From Albugo candida (lineage: Eukaryota; Oomycota; Peronosporomycetes; Albuginales; Albuginaceae): a stretch of DNA of 64,000 nucleotides. The stretch lies in the NCBI GenBank assembly GCA_905220665.1, contig CAJNAR010000172.1:248001-312000 (forward strand), read 5' to 3'. This document shows, piece after piece, positions 34,123-47,693 of the stretch. Positions within the stretch are counted from its first letter, which is position 1. The number at the start of each line of letters is the position of its first letter. The position numbers were made by a program, and so were the translations under genes. Under the pieces are notes generated by a model. The model worked only from the letters and a program-made list of their open reading frames with translations, did no database searches and had not been told where the DNA came from.

Positions 34123-35209
34123 ATGACTCGAGTAAACAAGCAAGCAAAGAATTTGAGAGTAACGCGCCCGAAAAAACAAAAACAGCACGTGATACGAGCG
34201 TTGAAGCATAAGGCTCCTAAGCTTGTTGAAAACACAAAAAATGTATTGATTTTACGTGGAAAGAAAACAAGCTCCACCATCACACAGTTATTACGCGATC
34301 TGGTGCGTAGTATTGCTCCGTCTGAATAATCACACCAACAGGCTATGTAGAGAATGATCAATTCATTGCATTCCAAGATGCTAAACAAACGGAACGATTT
34401 CCATGCGTTTGAAAATGAGTCACATATTGAGTTTTTGACCCAAAAAAACGATACGAGTTTGTTCCTTGTGGGATCACATACGAAAAAACGACCCCAAAAC
34501 TGTGTGCTGGTACGTTGTTCCACCCAAGTAGACATCCACTAACACTATTCCAGGGAAGAACTTTTGATGGTCACGTTTTAGATATGATGGAGCTTGAGAT
34601 TTCTAATTATAAAGCGATGGCTACATTCACTAGCAATCGTAAAAAAGCAATTGGATCAAAACCGTGTTTTATATTCACCGGATCGGAATGGGATTCGATA
34701 GAAACTTATCAAAAACTGAAAAACTTGTTGCTCGATTTGTTTCGTGGTACAGTCGTCGAAGGGATCAATGTCAATGGATTGGATCACGTAATTGTGTGTA
34801 CATCATTCCAAAATAAAGTGGTGTTCCGGTGTTACTCGATCACCCTTACCAAATCCATAGACAATGTGGGTCACATCTCAATACAGCAACTATGAATTTT
34901 CATAATCTCTTCTTGTAGCGTCCGCGGGTAGATTTGAATGAAATGGGACCTCGATTTGATATTGGGTTTCGTCGCCAGAAATTCGCATCTGCAGACTTAA
35001 TGAAAGCTGCAACCAGAAAGCCCAAGGAGCTTGCACCCAAGAAGCTCAAGAACGTCTCGCGCGATGATCTCACTGGTGACAAATTGGGACAGATTCACTT
35101 GGACAGACAGGATATTTACTCTATGCAAACTCGACGTGTGAAGGCACTACGAAAAACTCCCGGAAATTTGAAGAAGGCACAAGTTGCACAACCTCAAGAT
35201 GAATCGTGA
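34123..35209 (+). CDS. RPF2: Ribosome biogenesis protein RPF2 (Brix domain)
   Basis: Exons 34123-34302, 34351-34509, 34554-34865 and 34919-35209 (introns 48, 44 and 53 nt, all phase 0) give 313 residues. KHKAPKLVENTKNVLILRG, then FLTQKNDTSLFLVGSHTKKRP, and FDGHVLDMMELEI are RPF2 hallmarks. The Brix end DLNEMGPRFDIGFRR and the C-terminal QDIYSMQTRRVKALR are present. With RRS1 it recruits the 5S RNP (5S rRNA, RPL5, RPL11) to pre-60S particles in the nucleolus. It is divergent from the CCT gene with 152 bp between start codons. Confidence 0.95.
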
Positions 35210-35892
35210 TAAGAAGGGTTGAATTCTCTACTTCATACCTTGGTTGATTGGGATTGCTTCAATCTGTTGGACGATTGTAGATTAGAGGTTATAAAAGAAG
35301 TCGTTATTTCTTCAAATAATGGACTCTTACTGCATGTTGATTTTACTGATCTATTAGTACAAGCGCTTAGCTTAAGGAGCAGTATGCCCTGATACTCGTA
35401 ACGACTCGCCTTGAGAGAGGGTGCTCCTATTTATGTACACGGAGCCATCCCTCTCGCTCTACTTTTTGGGGTTTGACTCAGATTCTTACACAGTCGATGC
35501 CTTCTGAATCAATCAACCATTTAGCCAAAGTGTACACGGCTGATATTTAGACAAGTAAGATCAATGATGACGCGCATTGCAGTGAGGTCAAAAGTTAAAG
35601 CTGTACCCCCAACTCGCCCAATTCACGGATTGCTTGGCGTTTGAAATGACTTGCACAAGACTTTCAAAAGGTTAACAAAAGGTGGGAGTGGCACTTGCTG
35701 TAGCAATTGTCATACGTACGTAATCATTTTCTCAAACAATCTAAGATTGCCAACTTTCTCCACACGATATCTTCCTGACTTCTGATTGTACTGAACCTGA
35801 TCTAAGTGGTCAAATACGAGCCACATAAAAAACGAACAGTGCATCGGATCCTCTATTCTCATTTATGATTGGGTAATATTCACTAATGCACG
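35210..35892. other. Intergenic, no gene seen
   Basis: About 680 bp between RPF2 and presenilin. No ORF, RNA gene or repeat stands out. Confidence 0.4.
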
Positions 35893-37604
35893 ATGTCGTC
35901 CTGTTTTGGGTGCAAGCAGAATGCAAACGAGAAATCCGAGGACCAGCGACGTTTGCTCGAGCATCAATATGGCGATTCTGACCGTGAATATGAAGTGCCA
36001 AAGTCACATCTAGAGGAGGTAGCTACGTACGAAGATTTCCAGCACGCTGTTGGATCATTTTATGCAGTGGTCGCTCCCGTTACACTTACAATGCTTCTCG
36101 CGAGGTAGGCACTCAAGACGCTATAATATCACGTACTTAGCGTGTTATAGCCTATTTAGTATCGAAATTGCGGATCCAACCACCGCACAGGAAGTTGCAA
36201 AGTACGTTCTGTCCGGAAACTTCACTACGTTTCACTCATGCGACCTTTTTAAGTACGTATCTGGTCTATAAACCGCAGAAAGCTTCCGCACAAACAAATG
36301 GCATGAAGATGGAAGAAGCAATGGTGAATGCGATCGTAATAGTGTCTTTTTTCCTGGTCGCCACTTTCGGTATTGTATTTTGTTACAAATACAGATGCAC
36401 GAATGTAAGCCAATTTCTTTTCCGATTATGATTATTCAAAATCCATAGACTCTTCCGATTAGATTTTGATTGTTTATATGATGGTGTCTTCGATGATGTT
36501 ACTCGGTTTTCTCGGTGGACATTTGTTACTTCTGACGCTAACCCAGATCGGCATCTTGGCGGACATACCTTCATTCCTTTTCCTTGCCTATAATTTCGCG
36601 GTGGCTGGCGTCTTGAGCATTTTCTACCAGAAAGGATTATCGATGAAAATCACTCAGTCGTATCTTATTTGCACTTCAGTTATTATGGCTTGGCAATTTG
36701 GTCAGCTTCCAGAATGGACGACATGGGCACTCGTTACTGTGCTCGCATTCTATGATTTGTGTGCTGTACTCACTCCTTATGGTCCCTTGCGATGTCTTGT
36801 GAATTTGGTACAAGAAGAAGGTCGTCCACTTCCAGGTTATATAACATGTTTTCAAGCATTCAACGCAAGTCCATGACTTGTTATATAGGTCTTTTATATG
36901 AAGCAGATGTAGGACACTCTTCGCTCGGTACGAATGGCATTCTGGAAAGTGAATTGCATACCGCCGCGCAAGAAGCAAACTCACCGGAAACAAAAGCGAT
37001 CAATAGAAACAGCTACTATCAATGTGATAACGAACATACAATTCTCACAGTGCGACGTGAAAGATCCGATGATGCGGAAGAGCGCATGAAAAAACGACTT
37101 GTGTCTTTCTTCAAGAGAGTCGATCCGGCTTCCTTAAGAAATGTCGATGCGCTTGTGTGGAAATACCGCGGGCGAGAGACTGATCTTTGGAAAGAACTGA
37201 CGAAGAGATATTTGATGGAGGAAGGTAAGCAAGCGAAGATTTGCTGATTCAGACTTATAAAGTGTGTTGGAGCAGAGGAGAGCAATACAATCAAGCTTGG
37301 TCTAGGCGATTTTGTCTTTTACAGCGTATTAGTATCGCGAGCGGCGAGATACGATTTATGTGCGATGATTGGCTGCATATGTGCGATTCTGGTGGTAATG
37401 TACTTATTCTCGCCATCGGATTGGATGATGATCAAGTATGTCCAATAGGGTCTTGGAGGTACTCTATATCTACTGGGATTGTATAAAAAAGCGCTACCTG
37501 CACTTCCCATTTCCATTCTTTTAGCGGTGGGTGTGTATTTTTGGGTCAGGTTGGCTTATATCCCATACGCGAATTTGCTTCTCAGTGCCGGTGTTTTTGG
37601 ATAA
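35893..37604 (+). CDS. Presenilin, gamma-secretase catalytic subunit
   Basis: Seven exons (35893-36104, 36160-36201, 36254-36404, 36463-36835, 36889-37224, 37276-37394, 37449-37604) with introns of 51-58 nt encode 462 residues. The first helix is FYAVVAPVTLTMLL. The YD active site is FYDLCAVLTPYGPL (Asp233), the GLGD site is LGLGDFVFYSVL (380-383), and the PALP motif ALPALPIS lies near 428-431. All three signatures are intact, so it should be an active intramembrane aspartyl protease. The cytosolic loop between helices 6 and 7 is hydrophilic and about 110 residues long. No single long ORF reveals the gene, because the GLGD exon is only 119 nt. Confidence 0.93.
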
Positions 37605-39458
<1,854 letters not shown>

Positions 39459-39569
39459 CAAGAATCGTAATCGATTCTTTGGATTTCAACATTTTCAATA
39501 TTAGCTCTTTGTTTTTGTTTTCTACAATAAAAGCTCCTTCAGATTAGAAGTGTTTATTTTTAGCCAATC

Positions 39570-40490
39570 ATGTCTTTGTATTTTTTTGCACGATACGATT
39601 GGCTAATCTTATGTGCTTGCGATGGAGCAGTATGCGCAAAACGGAAGAAGCGTTATTGTGCGATGACACCACATAATCCGCGTAGACACGAGAATGGGAA
39701 GAAACGATATGATTCATTTCGAAGCACTATATTTGATGAATGTACGCATTCAGGCTTTCCAAAGGTAGATGCAAATAGCAATAAACAATGCAGCCCGTCC
39801 AATGACGCTTTATGGAATTCTACTGCACCTCTGATAAGCTCTCGTCAACCGAAAACAGCGATGGGCAGCGGCTCAGCGTTCCGGACGCAAAGCTTGGATC
39901 GAATGTATACGAACTTGAGTCCGACTATTGGCTATAATGTTTACAGTAGGTTTACTATTACGGATTTTTTAGACGCATGACGAAATGTTGTTTCCAGAAT
40001 CATTGCGATTTTCAAGCTTGCAGAGCAAATCGAAGAGATTCCAGACTGTGCGTGCGAATCTACTGCTGTAGCTACGATACCGTCTAATATTATTAAGTAG
40101 CCATCATCAGCAACAGCGCTTATAGGACCAGGATATTACAATTATGATCCACCGACAAAACCGATGAGAACGAGATTACCGGTACATTATCGTGCCCGAA
40201 TATTTGTAAGGCACAGTAAGATACAAGTCTAAATGTAGGACGAAAGTCGTTGTAAGGAACGCTTTGAGAGACATATGCCATTGGAAGCAGACAATCGTAA
40301 TTTAACTGACGGAGAGGGGTGGAGATCAACAAAAGCGGCTACAAAAGAGTACTCATTTCAGAAGGCTGCCAGGAAAACATGGATTGAAGATAACCCGCGA
40401 ACTCAAGACAATTTGATAAAATCGCCTACAAATAAAATGCCCTGCTTCTTACGCGGACGAAATCCCACTTCCAAGATTACCCAGAGCTAA
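39570..40490 (+). CDS. STPGR/SHIPPO-type flagellar microtubule protein (probable)
   Basis: Four exons, 39570-39945, 39998-40051, 40117-40205 and 40257-40490, with introns of 52, 65 and 51 nt, join in phase to 250 residues. Repeats of the sperm-tail PG-rich type are visible: IGPGYYNYDPP in exon 3 and SPTIGYNVY at the end of exon 1. Each is followed by basic, aromatic sequence such as SLRFSSLQSKSKRF. Such proteins line flagellar doublets or bind tubulin. A flagellar role fits a zoospore-forming organism. The start could be a later Met (residue 32, MTPHNPRRHENG). Exon 2 and its donor (gtgcga) are the weakest part of the model. Confidence 0.6.
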
Positions 40491-40538
40491 CACAAATTCG
40501 AGGCTATCTACGAGGCTCGAACCAATGATTTGGCTCGT

Positions 40539-41042
40539 TTAATCGGATGTCGATTCGGCACCTAACGTTGATACAGAAGTGAGATCAACTTTATAACCGT
40601 TATGACATTGTACACGTACCCAAATGTCATCGTTGTTAGGATCCTTGGTCCAACTCAGATTGCTGACGTTATACGCCTCTTTGAATAACATTGTAAACTC
40701 ACCTACACGCTCTAACTTTCCGCTTGCGCTCCATAAGTAAATACGAGATTTCTTCATCACAACTTGAACTTGATAAAACTGAATAATGTCTCCCACACGA
40801 ATATGCTGCGCAAAGTACTGGGGAATCACCAAACTGATGCATCCTGTTTCATCGCCGATCAAAAGTGTCGCATTGTTTGACGAGGATTGTGACCCAGATG
40901 CTGCTACGGCTTCGCCTGAGGCTTGCGGTTGTTCATCTTTTGCGTTAGACTCCATAACAATTGCCTTGAGGTTGATCTCTTTTTCTGCAACATGCGGTCC
41001 AATGTCCTTAATTCGAGTCAGCAAGATTTTTTTTCTCGACAT
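40539..41042 (-). CDS. SOSS complex subunit B / single-stranded DNA-binding protein (NABP-like)
   Basis: A single exon of 167 residues from ATG 41042; an upstream in-frame ATG at 41090 would add 16 residues. An OB fold is split by a Ser/Gln/Ala-rich insert (about 34-58). The order is LLTRIKDIGPHVAEKEINLKAIV, then ATLLIGDETGCISLVI, GDIIQFYQVQVVMKKSRIYL and GKLERVGEFTMLF. These match hSSB1/SOSS-B, including the terminal GEF motif. The family binds single-stranded DNA in double-strand-break repair and works with INTS3. It converges on the STPGR gene with 48 bp between stops, and is divergent from the membrane gene at 41138. Confidence 0.8.
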   Translation of the reverse strand: MSRKKILLTRIKDIGPHVAEKEINLKAIVMESNAKDEQPQASGEAVAASGSQSSSNNATLLIGDETGCISLVIPQYFAQHIRVGDIIQFYQVQVVMKKSRIYLWSASGKLERVGEFTMLFKEAYNVSNLSWTKDPNNDDIWVRVQCHNGYKVDLTSVSTLGAESTSD

Positions 41043-41137
41043 ATTGATGACTGTATGTATTAATGCACTCTCCAAATACATTATCCGCATAATGTAATAC
41101 CTCTACCATCGATCGAATCAAGAATTGTTGTAAAAAC

Positions 41138-41865
41138 ATGTTTTCACATGGAAAAATACTTCCTATATTGACGGCGTTGGGCACCGCAGTAACCACGGCT
41201 GCGGTAATTTATCACTATAAACCTAATAGGAAGCTAATAAAGCTCACAAATGAGGAAGGTGACCCAGAAGACGATCAGTTAGCGCCAGTTAAGACCGAAA
41301 CGCCCGCTGCTTCTAGTGTCATTGCCACGATCGCGTCTGAGTCCTTGGTATCAGAAGAAAAAATATCACATCCCGCGGAAGAAAGCTCTGGCTCTGGCTA
41401 CGAATGCAGCCCGAAATCCCGCATGTATCGGGCAATGCACGCAACTATGATGCATTTACAGGACGCCTCTATGGTACAACCTGTATATTGCTGCCTTCTT
41501 TCACAGCTAATGAAATCTGTTTATGTCAGCTTTTGATGGTTTTTGGCTTAGGACTGCTATTGATTGTGTTGTTAGTGTCCCTCGCGATTGTTGGCATGAA
41601 TGACAAGATCAAATCGCCTGGAGAATTAGCGTTGTTTACTCCATTGATCTCGGTTTCTATGGGAATGTTTGTTGCCGGAATATTGAATGTTGTTTTCCAT
41701 TCAAAAAAACGACCAATTCCGATGGCTGCAGGACTCAAACGCAGTGAGTCAGCGTATCAGGCAACTATTGACGAAACAAGTATTCAAACTCGTAAGGAAA
41801 AGGATGTACTTGGTGTGGAAAAGAGGATGAAAGGTCCATCAAAATGCCCTTTTGGTTACGGTTAA
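41138..41865 (+). CDS. Membrane protein with three hydrophobic segments, unrecognised
   Basis: Two exons, 41138-41473 and 41530-41865, joined in phase 0 across a 56-nt intron, give 223 residues. There is an N-terminal hydrophobic segment (ILPILTALGTAVTTAAVIY) and then an acidic, Ser-rich region. Two strong transmembrane helices follow in exon 2 (LLMVFGLGLLLIVLLVSLAI and LFTPLISVSMGMFVAGILNV). The C-terminal 50 residues are basic. I do not recognise the family. The exon join is supported by consistent phase but not by homology. Confidence 0.6.
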
Positions 41866-42239
41866 GTTTGTTTGCAAAATTGTATCATATAATCAAGCAC
41901 GTATGAATTTTTCGTGCTGTAATATTTCATTGAGCGTCAATCAGAGATTAGAAACGTCACTACAGCACGATTTTGAGAAATAACGTAGGTTTGCTAATCT
42001 TAGACATATTGAGGGTTTAGCTCGCATCTCTTCCTCGGAGTGTCTATAATGATCAATCGCACCGAAAATTACTGAGCGAGTCAGAAGCACTAAGTTCGGC
42101 TTATTTTTTGTGTTGATTACTAAGCTACTATGATGAGTATACTTCGTGTAGTATACTTGTGGTTCTGCAAACGACACAAGTAAACAATTAGCGTGACACC
42201 ACACTAAAACAGCTCTTTACGCTTGCGAATCAATTGGCA
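41866..42239. other. Intergenic, no gene seen
   Basis: 374 bp before the eIF4B-like gene. A minus-strand ORF at 41941-42204 has no recognisable content. Confidence 0.35.
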
Positions 42240-43741
42240 ATGAAAAGCTCCTTTGCGCTTCCAAGTGGCAAACTGGCTTCCTGGGCTGACGAAGATGACG
42301 ACGATAACATGATTCAGTTTCCGCTCACACCATCTAAAAGGAAAGCTCTTCGCATTTCGTATTGTTCGGGTTTTAAAACGTTATGATGCAGTGACCCCAT
42401 CGAATCCGATATTCGGCAGGACGATTCTCGAGAAGAGAATAACGGTCGGTCGCGTACAAATGAAAACAAAAACAACGACACTCATTTTTTGTGTAGAAGA
42501 AGTCAAAGTTTATCCACAAACGCGGCGTGAATCCCGTACTTATCAGTCTACTGAAATACCGCGCGAACCACCTTACAAGGTAGAAGAAGCGCGAATATGT
42601 TAGTAAACTGAAACAAGTGGCTATCTAGATCCGTGTGGCCAACCTTCCTTCCGACGTACGAGAAGACGATTTAGTCGATCTTTTCGGAACAAAAGCGAGA
42701 TTCCATGTACCAATGCCAAGGAAAAATGGAAGTGGTCGAGGTCGAGTTGCATTTGTTGAATTTGAAAACCGCGAGGACGCAGTGAAAGCACTTGATTTCA
42801 AGCATCACGTATACAGTACCATCATTCTTGGATCATTAAGTAAATGAGTGTGCGTAGGAAATGCGACGAAATTGTCTCGAAATAAGTGTAGCTGAAGAAA
42901 GGTACAACAGCGGAGGAAGAGGTCGTGGTCGTGGTCGTAGACAGCAGTCTGCTGGTCGTGTGAACACTTCTTCGTATCGTGGAGACCGAGACTCAGACCG
43001 GTTCGTATCTATTGGCTCGGATACGTACTTACCGATTAAAGCACTCTGTTTAGACGTGAGTTACTTCAAGACATCCCAAAAGGAAGACCAAAATTACATA
43101 TTCTACCACGGTCGATCGAGAAAGATTCGACAGGAGAACGCACTACAGCTAACAAAAATATTTTTGGAGACGCCAAAGCGCGTGATGAAATTGCGTTCCA
43201 GGCTCGGCAGCAATCTCAGCAGCAATCTCAAGCAGCTGAATCAAGTACCTATAAAATCCAAAAGCGTTTGAACGCTAAAATTGACGAAACGCAGACCGAA
43301 ACGGATTCAGAAATAGTAAGTAAATTAGACGATACTACGCTTGATGGCGCCCGACCGCAACGATCACAGTCTCGTAATAATGAGGGAAGAGGTCGTGGTG
43401 GCCGTGGACGAGGAAGTGGTCGGCAGAAAACTGAAGTTGGTGATCGTGATCGTGATCGTGATCGTGATCGTGATCATGATAGGAGAGGTCGTGGTCGTGG
43501 TCGTGGACGGCATTCGTCTACGGAAAGTGGTCGTGTATATCGACCTCGAAGGGCCTCTGAAGCTTCACAGTCGGAAGACGTAGTCCTGCCCACACCGACG
43601 GTCCCAGTGTTCGTATCGAAAAATAAGGAACAGAAGAAGTCACTGAAAGCGACTCACAGCAATAAAGGAAAGCAAAAGACTGGAATCAACGAGAAAAACA
43701 TATTCAATCTGTTGGGCGCATCCGATTCGGATGCCGTTTAG
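42240..43741 (+). CDS. eIF4B/eIF4H-like RRM protein
   Basis: Six exons proposed: 42240-42358, 42392-42453, 42497-42579, 42629-42808, 42858-43000 and 43054-43741, giving 424 residues. It starts with a SWADEDDDD acidic box usual at the eIF4B N-terminus. The RRM (about 89-162) reads IRVANLPSDVREDDLVDLFG, then GRGRVAFVEF, then CLEISVAEERY. After an RGRGRG box comes RPKLHILPRS and NIFGDAKARDE, matching eIF4B. The C-terminus is RG/RD-rich. It should stimulate eIF4A in translation initiation. The first intron (33 nt) is unusually short and the second weak; alternatives with a 75- or 61-nt intron exist, so residues 40-70 are uncertain. Confidence 0.8.
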
Positions 43742-43804
43742 ATACTTAATTGATGTGGCCACATTAAATTACATTAAGGATTTGCACTAGAATTTTTGTT
43801 AGAT

Positions 43805-44722
43805 ATGTCGCGGCGGTATGATGGACGAACGACCACATTTTCTCCCGAAGGTTTGTGTCACAACGAGAAGGCGCCTTTGTTTCGCGAAATATACTTTGTG
43901 TTTTTGTTTGCTCAGGTCGCTTGTTTCAAGTGGAATACGCGATAGAAGCCATCAATAACGCTGGATCTGCGGTCGGTATCTTGGCCAAGACCGGAATTAT
44001 CATTGCGGGTACGGTGCATTCCATTATGTACCGTTTTTCCGGTACTCATCGGTATATTTAGCGGAGAAGAAAGTCGTATCGAAACTATTGGCACCCACAA
44101 AAAACAGCGGGAAAACACTGCGGTTGGACGATCACTTGATCTGCGCAGTTGCAGGTACCTCAAAATGTATAATGAAGCGTACTTAATTTGGTTCGCGACA
44201 GGTTTGACTGCTGATGCTGATATTCTGATCAATTACGCTCGATTATCCGCGCAACGGTACGAGCTTACATATCAACAAAAGCAGCCATGCGAGCAATTGG
44301 TACAAAGTATCTGCACGTACAAACAAGCGTACACGCAATTTGGGGGACAGAGGCCATTCGGGGTGTCATTTTTGTACGCAGGATGGGATCGTCACCATGG
44401 GCTTCAGCTCTATCATAGCGACCCAAGCGGGAATTATGGAGGGTGGAAAGCTACTGCAATTGGAGCTAATAATCGTGCAGCCAAATCACTTCTGAAAAAT
44501 GAATACAAAGAAGGTTGCTCTATTGAAGAGGCGCTTTTATTGGCGATTAAAGTGATGGGGAAAACTATGGATATCTCAGTCCCAAGTGTGGACAAGGTGG
44601 AATTAACCGTATTAAGTCAAGATGAGAGCGGAAAAATCACGCAACGTCGTCTTTCGAAAGAGGAAACGGAAAAACTGGTTAAAGATGCTGAATTAACGAA
44701 CGCCCAAGCAGATGATATGTAA
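43805..44722 (+). CDS. 20S proteasome subunit alpha-4 (PSMA4)
   Basis: Exons 43805-43850, 43916-44008, 44062-44154 and 44202-44722 (introns 65, 53 and 47 nt, all phase 1) give 250 residues. It starts [24 protein letters not shown], the alpha-subunit gate and H0 helix characteristic of alpha-3/PSMA4. [26 protein letters not shown] and [18 protein letters not shown] confirm this paralogue. It forms part of the alpha ring that docks the RPT ATPases, one of which (RPT4) is encoded elsewhere in the window. The first exon is only 46 nt. Confidence 0.96.
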
Positions 44723-46766
44723 ACATTATCATCAAGCATTAAGTGCGAATACAGTTTTTACATCTTTATCAATGCGTGATTCTTGGTTACACGTATTTTA
44801 TTGCTTCAAATAGTGGCTCAATAGCCAAGATGAGTGCCGTCGTAACGAACTTCTTTACTGATGAAATGAAGAACTGCTCTTAACAGACGGTAATGGCGCA
44901 ATTACTCAGTCTAGAGCCAGACTGGGGGTACCATACTTCGAAGTTGCGGTCAGAAATGTGTGAGACGCAGAAAAAGCTTTTCGCCAAATAGGTACCGCTA
45001 TAGACTTATAGCAGCACATATGTTCAATGGCCGAAACTGATCATAGTTCATACTAAACTTATATCAGAATTGCTTAAAAGAAATTGCGATGACAGATTGA
45101 TTCCAAGCATCAATGGGTACCAATCCTAACATTTACTTTTGTGCTTAAGTTCGACCCAAAAATCCGCTACTCTACGCATTGCAAATGAGATGATATCGGC
45201 TCATATGTATATTTTTGTTATCGAAGGCGACAATCACAAAAGGTGTTTGTTCGGATTTCAACGATCACATGTAAGTAATATTGAACGAAGTAACGGTTGC
45301 GATAATCACGCGCTTGGTTTGAATCAATTCATCTATATCGCGAACATTACATTGAAAGTTTGTCACTCCGAAAGGCTACATGACCGAATGTCGGGGTTAG
45401 TAGTGGCTACTTTGCCTTTGCTCGAATCGCGCGCTGGTAGTAGCACTTTAGACCTCAAATAGTGCGATCGATAGGCCAAGAGCCAACACTTGTTTGCATA
45501 TCAGTTAACTGTAAATCTGGAATACGTGCATACAGACGTTTTGTGGCTTGTTATTTATATTTGTATGATCAGACTTATACGCAAACTGGTACTGCCAGAA
45601 TTAGTGGCCGCAAACGTAACCCCACCACCAACAAAAGTGAATTACCCGATATTCGAATGGATTGTCCGGCCTTTGCGAAGATACGGTGCGTGATTCATAG
45701 CCAAGTCATATGATTAGGTCAGGGATCATGATTACGTGACTTTCGTTCATGCTCCAGCACGCAATCGAGCGAAAGGACTGGTTATATTTCCACGTATGTG
45801 GTTATATAGTAGGTGAAGTATTCTCATCTTAAACAAGCTTATGTCCCTTCATGAAAAGATATCTACCTCTTGAGACTACAGTTATCACTGATTCAAGGTT
45901 CTTGTGCTCCAACGTTAGCGTGAATTCAATACACATATACGCAAAGAACTAGCAGATATGTCACGTACATTGGAATCAACTGATCACATAAGCAAAACAG
46001 GCAAAGTGACATCGGCCAGATCAAACCAAGCGTTTAGTATCATCTCGCAACAAGGCGCTTGAACTTTGTTTTAAGAGAAATTTTCACATTCGAATACTAG
46101 TAGATTTGTAAACTTATACTTGAGGTCAAATTCATTTCGATATTTTGCGTTAACAATAACGGTGCTAGCAAGATTGCGATTCACGTTCGATGACGTGTCT
46201 TTGAGGTATTCTGAATGGAGCAACACAATTATTTACCCGAAACCACGTGTGAGAGTGATCACAATGATGTATATTAAAGTATACTTGCGGGCAACAATAG
46301 AGCTCCTCACATTAGTGTGCGACATATTACGTGAGGCTGCACGTTTTGTCAGCTCGACATCTGTCGAAGCCCTAAAACCATACATTACGAGGTGCCACGA
46401 AACACTTTCTCACTTTTCACCAATAAAATAGCACCATGATGGCTTTTATGTCCTGGATTGCCTTTCCACAGTGCTGGAAGGTTGCAAATGCGCTGTCATA
46501 ACACGAGCAATGTGCGGCATGATGACGAGGCTAGGGGAATTATGGATTATATACTCATCAGGTGTATAAGATGTATAGTAGCACCGAAGCCATTACGTGT
46601 ATGTAACCTCACACAGTAATAAATTCGTGTAGCTTGAGCGAAAGTGCTGTTCCAACCACGTACTGACTTTGCTAAATTTGCATGTAGCAATCAAATTCTA
46701 TTTTTCGATCAAACACTCTTATCAATTATATTACTTGGTACCACACATATTTGGGATTCGAATTCA
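44723..46766. other. Two-kilobase region without a supported gene
   Basis: Several short plus-strand ORFs exist (45139-45462, 45462-45713, 45490-45693, 46120-46431), some with a hydrophobic stretch. None has a recognisable domain, and their start sites and splice signals are inconsistent. The segment 46264-46431 could encode a 55-residue peptide from an ATG. No transposon protein, tRNA or tandem repeat was found. Confidence 0.35.
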
Positions 46767-47471
46767 ATGAAATCTTCTATCTTGATGAATCCACTGCGCG
46801 CTACAATAGAGCCATTCACGGCTGAATACCAACAAGAACGCACTTTATCTCCGTTTCCGTTCAACGCGACAACTCCAAACTGTGTTAAATTACCGTCCCT
46901 TGATGGTATTCTAAGTCGATTACATCTGTCCAAGATCGCAAATGGACGTTCACGATGCAAAAGTGAACATCCATATGATCGTGAGATGAAGATGCCACCA
47001 CTTCGGTCCATCATCGACCCTGCAGTCTCTTTTGGCATACCAAATACCCAGTCTTCCTGCACGTTTCGTGGACGTCCATCTTCGATACTTTCTTTATCGA
47101 CCACTTCGTCACCCATCGAATCACAACACTCACCATATTTCGAAAAAAACGCATCTACTGAGTCTCCACGACTATTTGCCAATATGCAACGAGCCATTTC
47201 TCCTTCAAAAGGCACACGGAGGCGGGCTTCCAAGTATTGTCGAATCGACGGGTGTCCGCGAGTATCCCAACGAAACAATTTGTGCCACAGCCACGGCGGA
47301 AAGCGATTATGTAAAGAAGATGATTGTTGCTCCAAAGATCGTGGGAATGGGTATTGTATCAAGCATGGAGGAGGGAAACTCTGTACTATATTTAATTGCG
47401 ATAAAAAAGCTCGAAGAAAAGGATTATGCACGCAACACTACCGCAAGATGACGGAAGAATGCGAAGTATGA
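46767..47471 (+). CDS. Zinc-repeat protein, three CX4CX9CX2H units (WRKY19-like oomycete family)
   Basis: A single exon of 234 residues from the first in-frame ATG. The N-terminal 165 residues are Ser/Pro-rich and disordered. The C-terminus holds three units of the pattern C-x4-C-x9-C-x2-H: YCRIDGCPRVSQRNNLCHSH, CKEDDCCSKDRGNGYCIKH and CTIFNCDKKARRKGLCTQH, with GGKRLC or GGGKLC linkers. Such arrays occur in large oomycete families annotated as WRKY19-like; their function is not established, though zinc and nucleic-acid binding are plausible. It shares its repeat type with the larger gene at 59670. Confidence 0.8.
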   Translation: MKSSILMNPLRATIEPFTAEYQQERTLSPFPFNATTPNCVKLPSLDGILSRLHLSKIANGRSRCKSEHPYDREMKMPPLRSIIDPAVSFGIPNTQSSCTFRGRPSSILSLSTTSSPIESQHSPYFEKNASTESPRLFANMQRAISPSKGTRRRASKYCRIDGCPRVSQRNNLCHSHGGKRLCKEDDCCSKDRGNGYCIKHGGGKLCTIFNCDKKARRKGLCTQHYRKMTEECEV

Positions 47472-47693
47472 GTCAAACACTCTATCTATTGTAACCTAGT
47501 ATAGCAAGTCAAATTTATCAAATATATGAGTCGATCTATCGCTCTTGTTTAATGCTATATCGTAATCATGAGCACTATAATCCTGAATTTAATGAGGCAT
47601 GAGTGCCAGAATCTCAATACAAACTGTGTTGATCCGTGCATCTAGCCTAACATTGTGTCGAGCACCCCAATCAGGGTTACCTATCAGAGCTAA

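Noticed and set aside
34029..34535. 168-codon minus-strand ORF rich in Cys and Phe
   Set aside because: Antisense to the first two RPF2 exons, whose spliced product matches a conserved family.
43341..43583. Plus-strand ORF with a VIVIVI run
   Set aside because: A frame-shifted shadow of the RD/RG repeat region of the eIF4B-like gene.
46709..47431. 240-codon minus-strand ORF
   Set aside because: Antisense to the smaller zinc-repeat gene, without domains or a suitable start; the plus strand has conserved Cys/His units.
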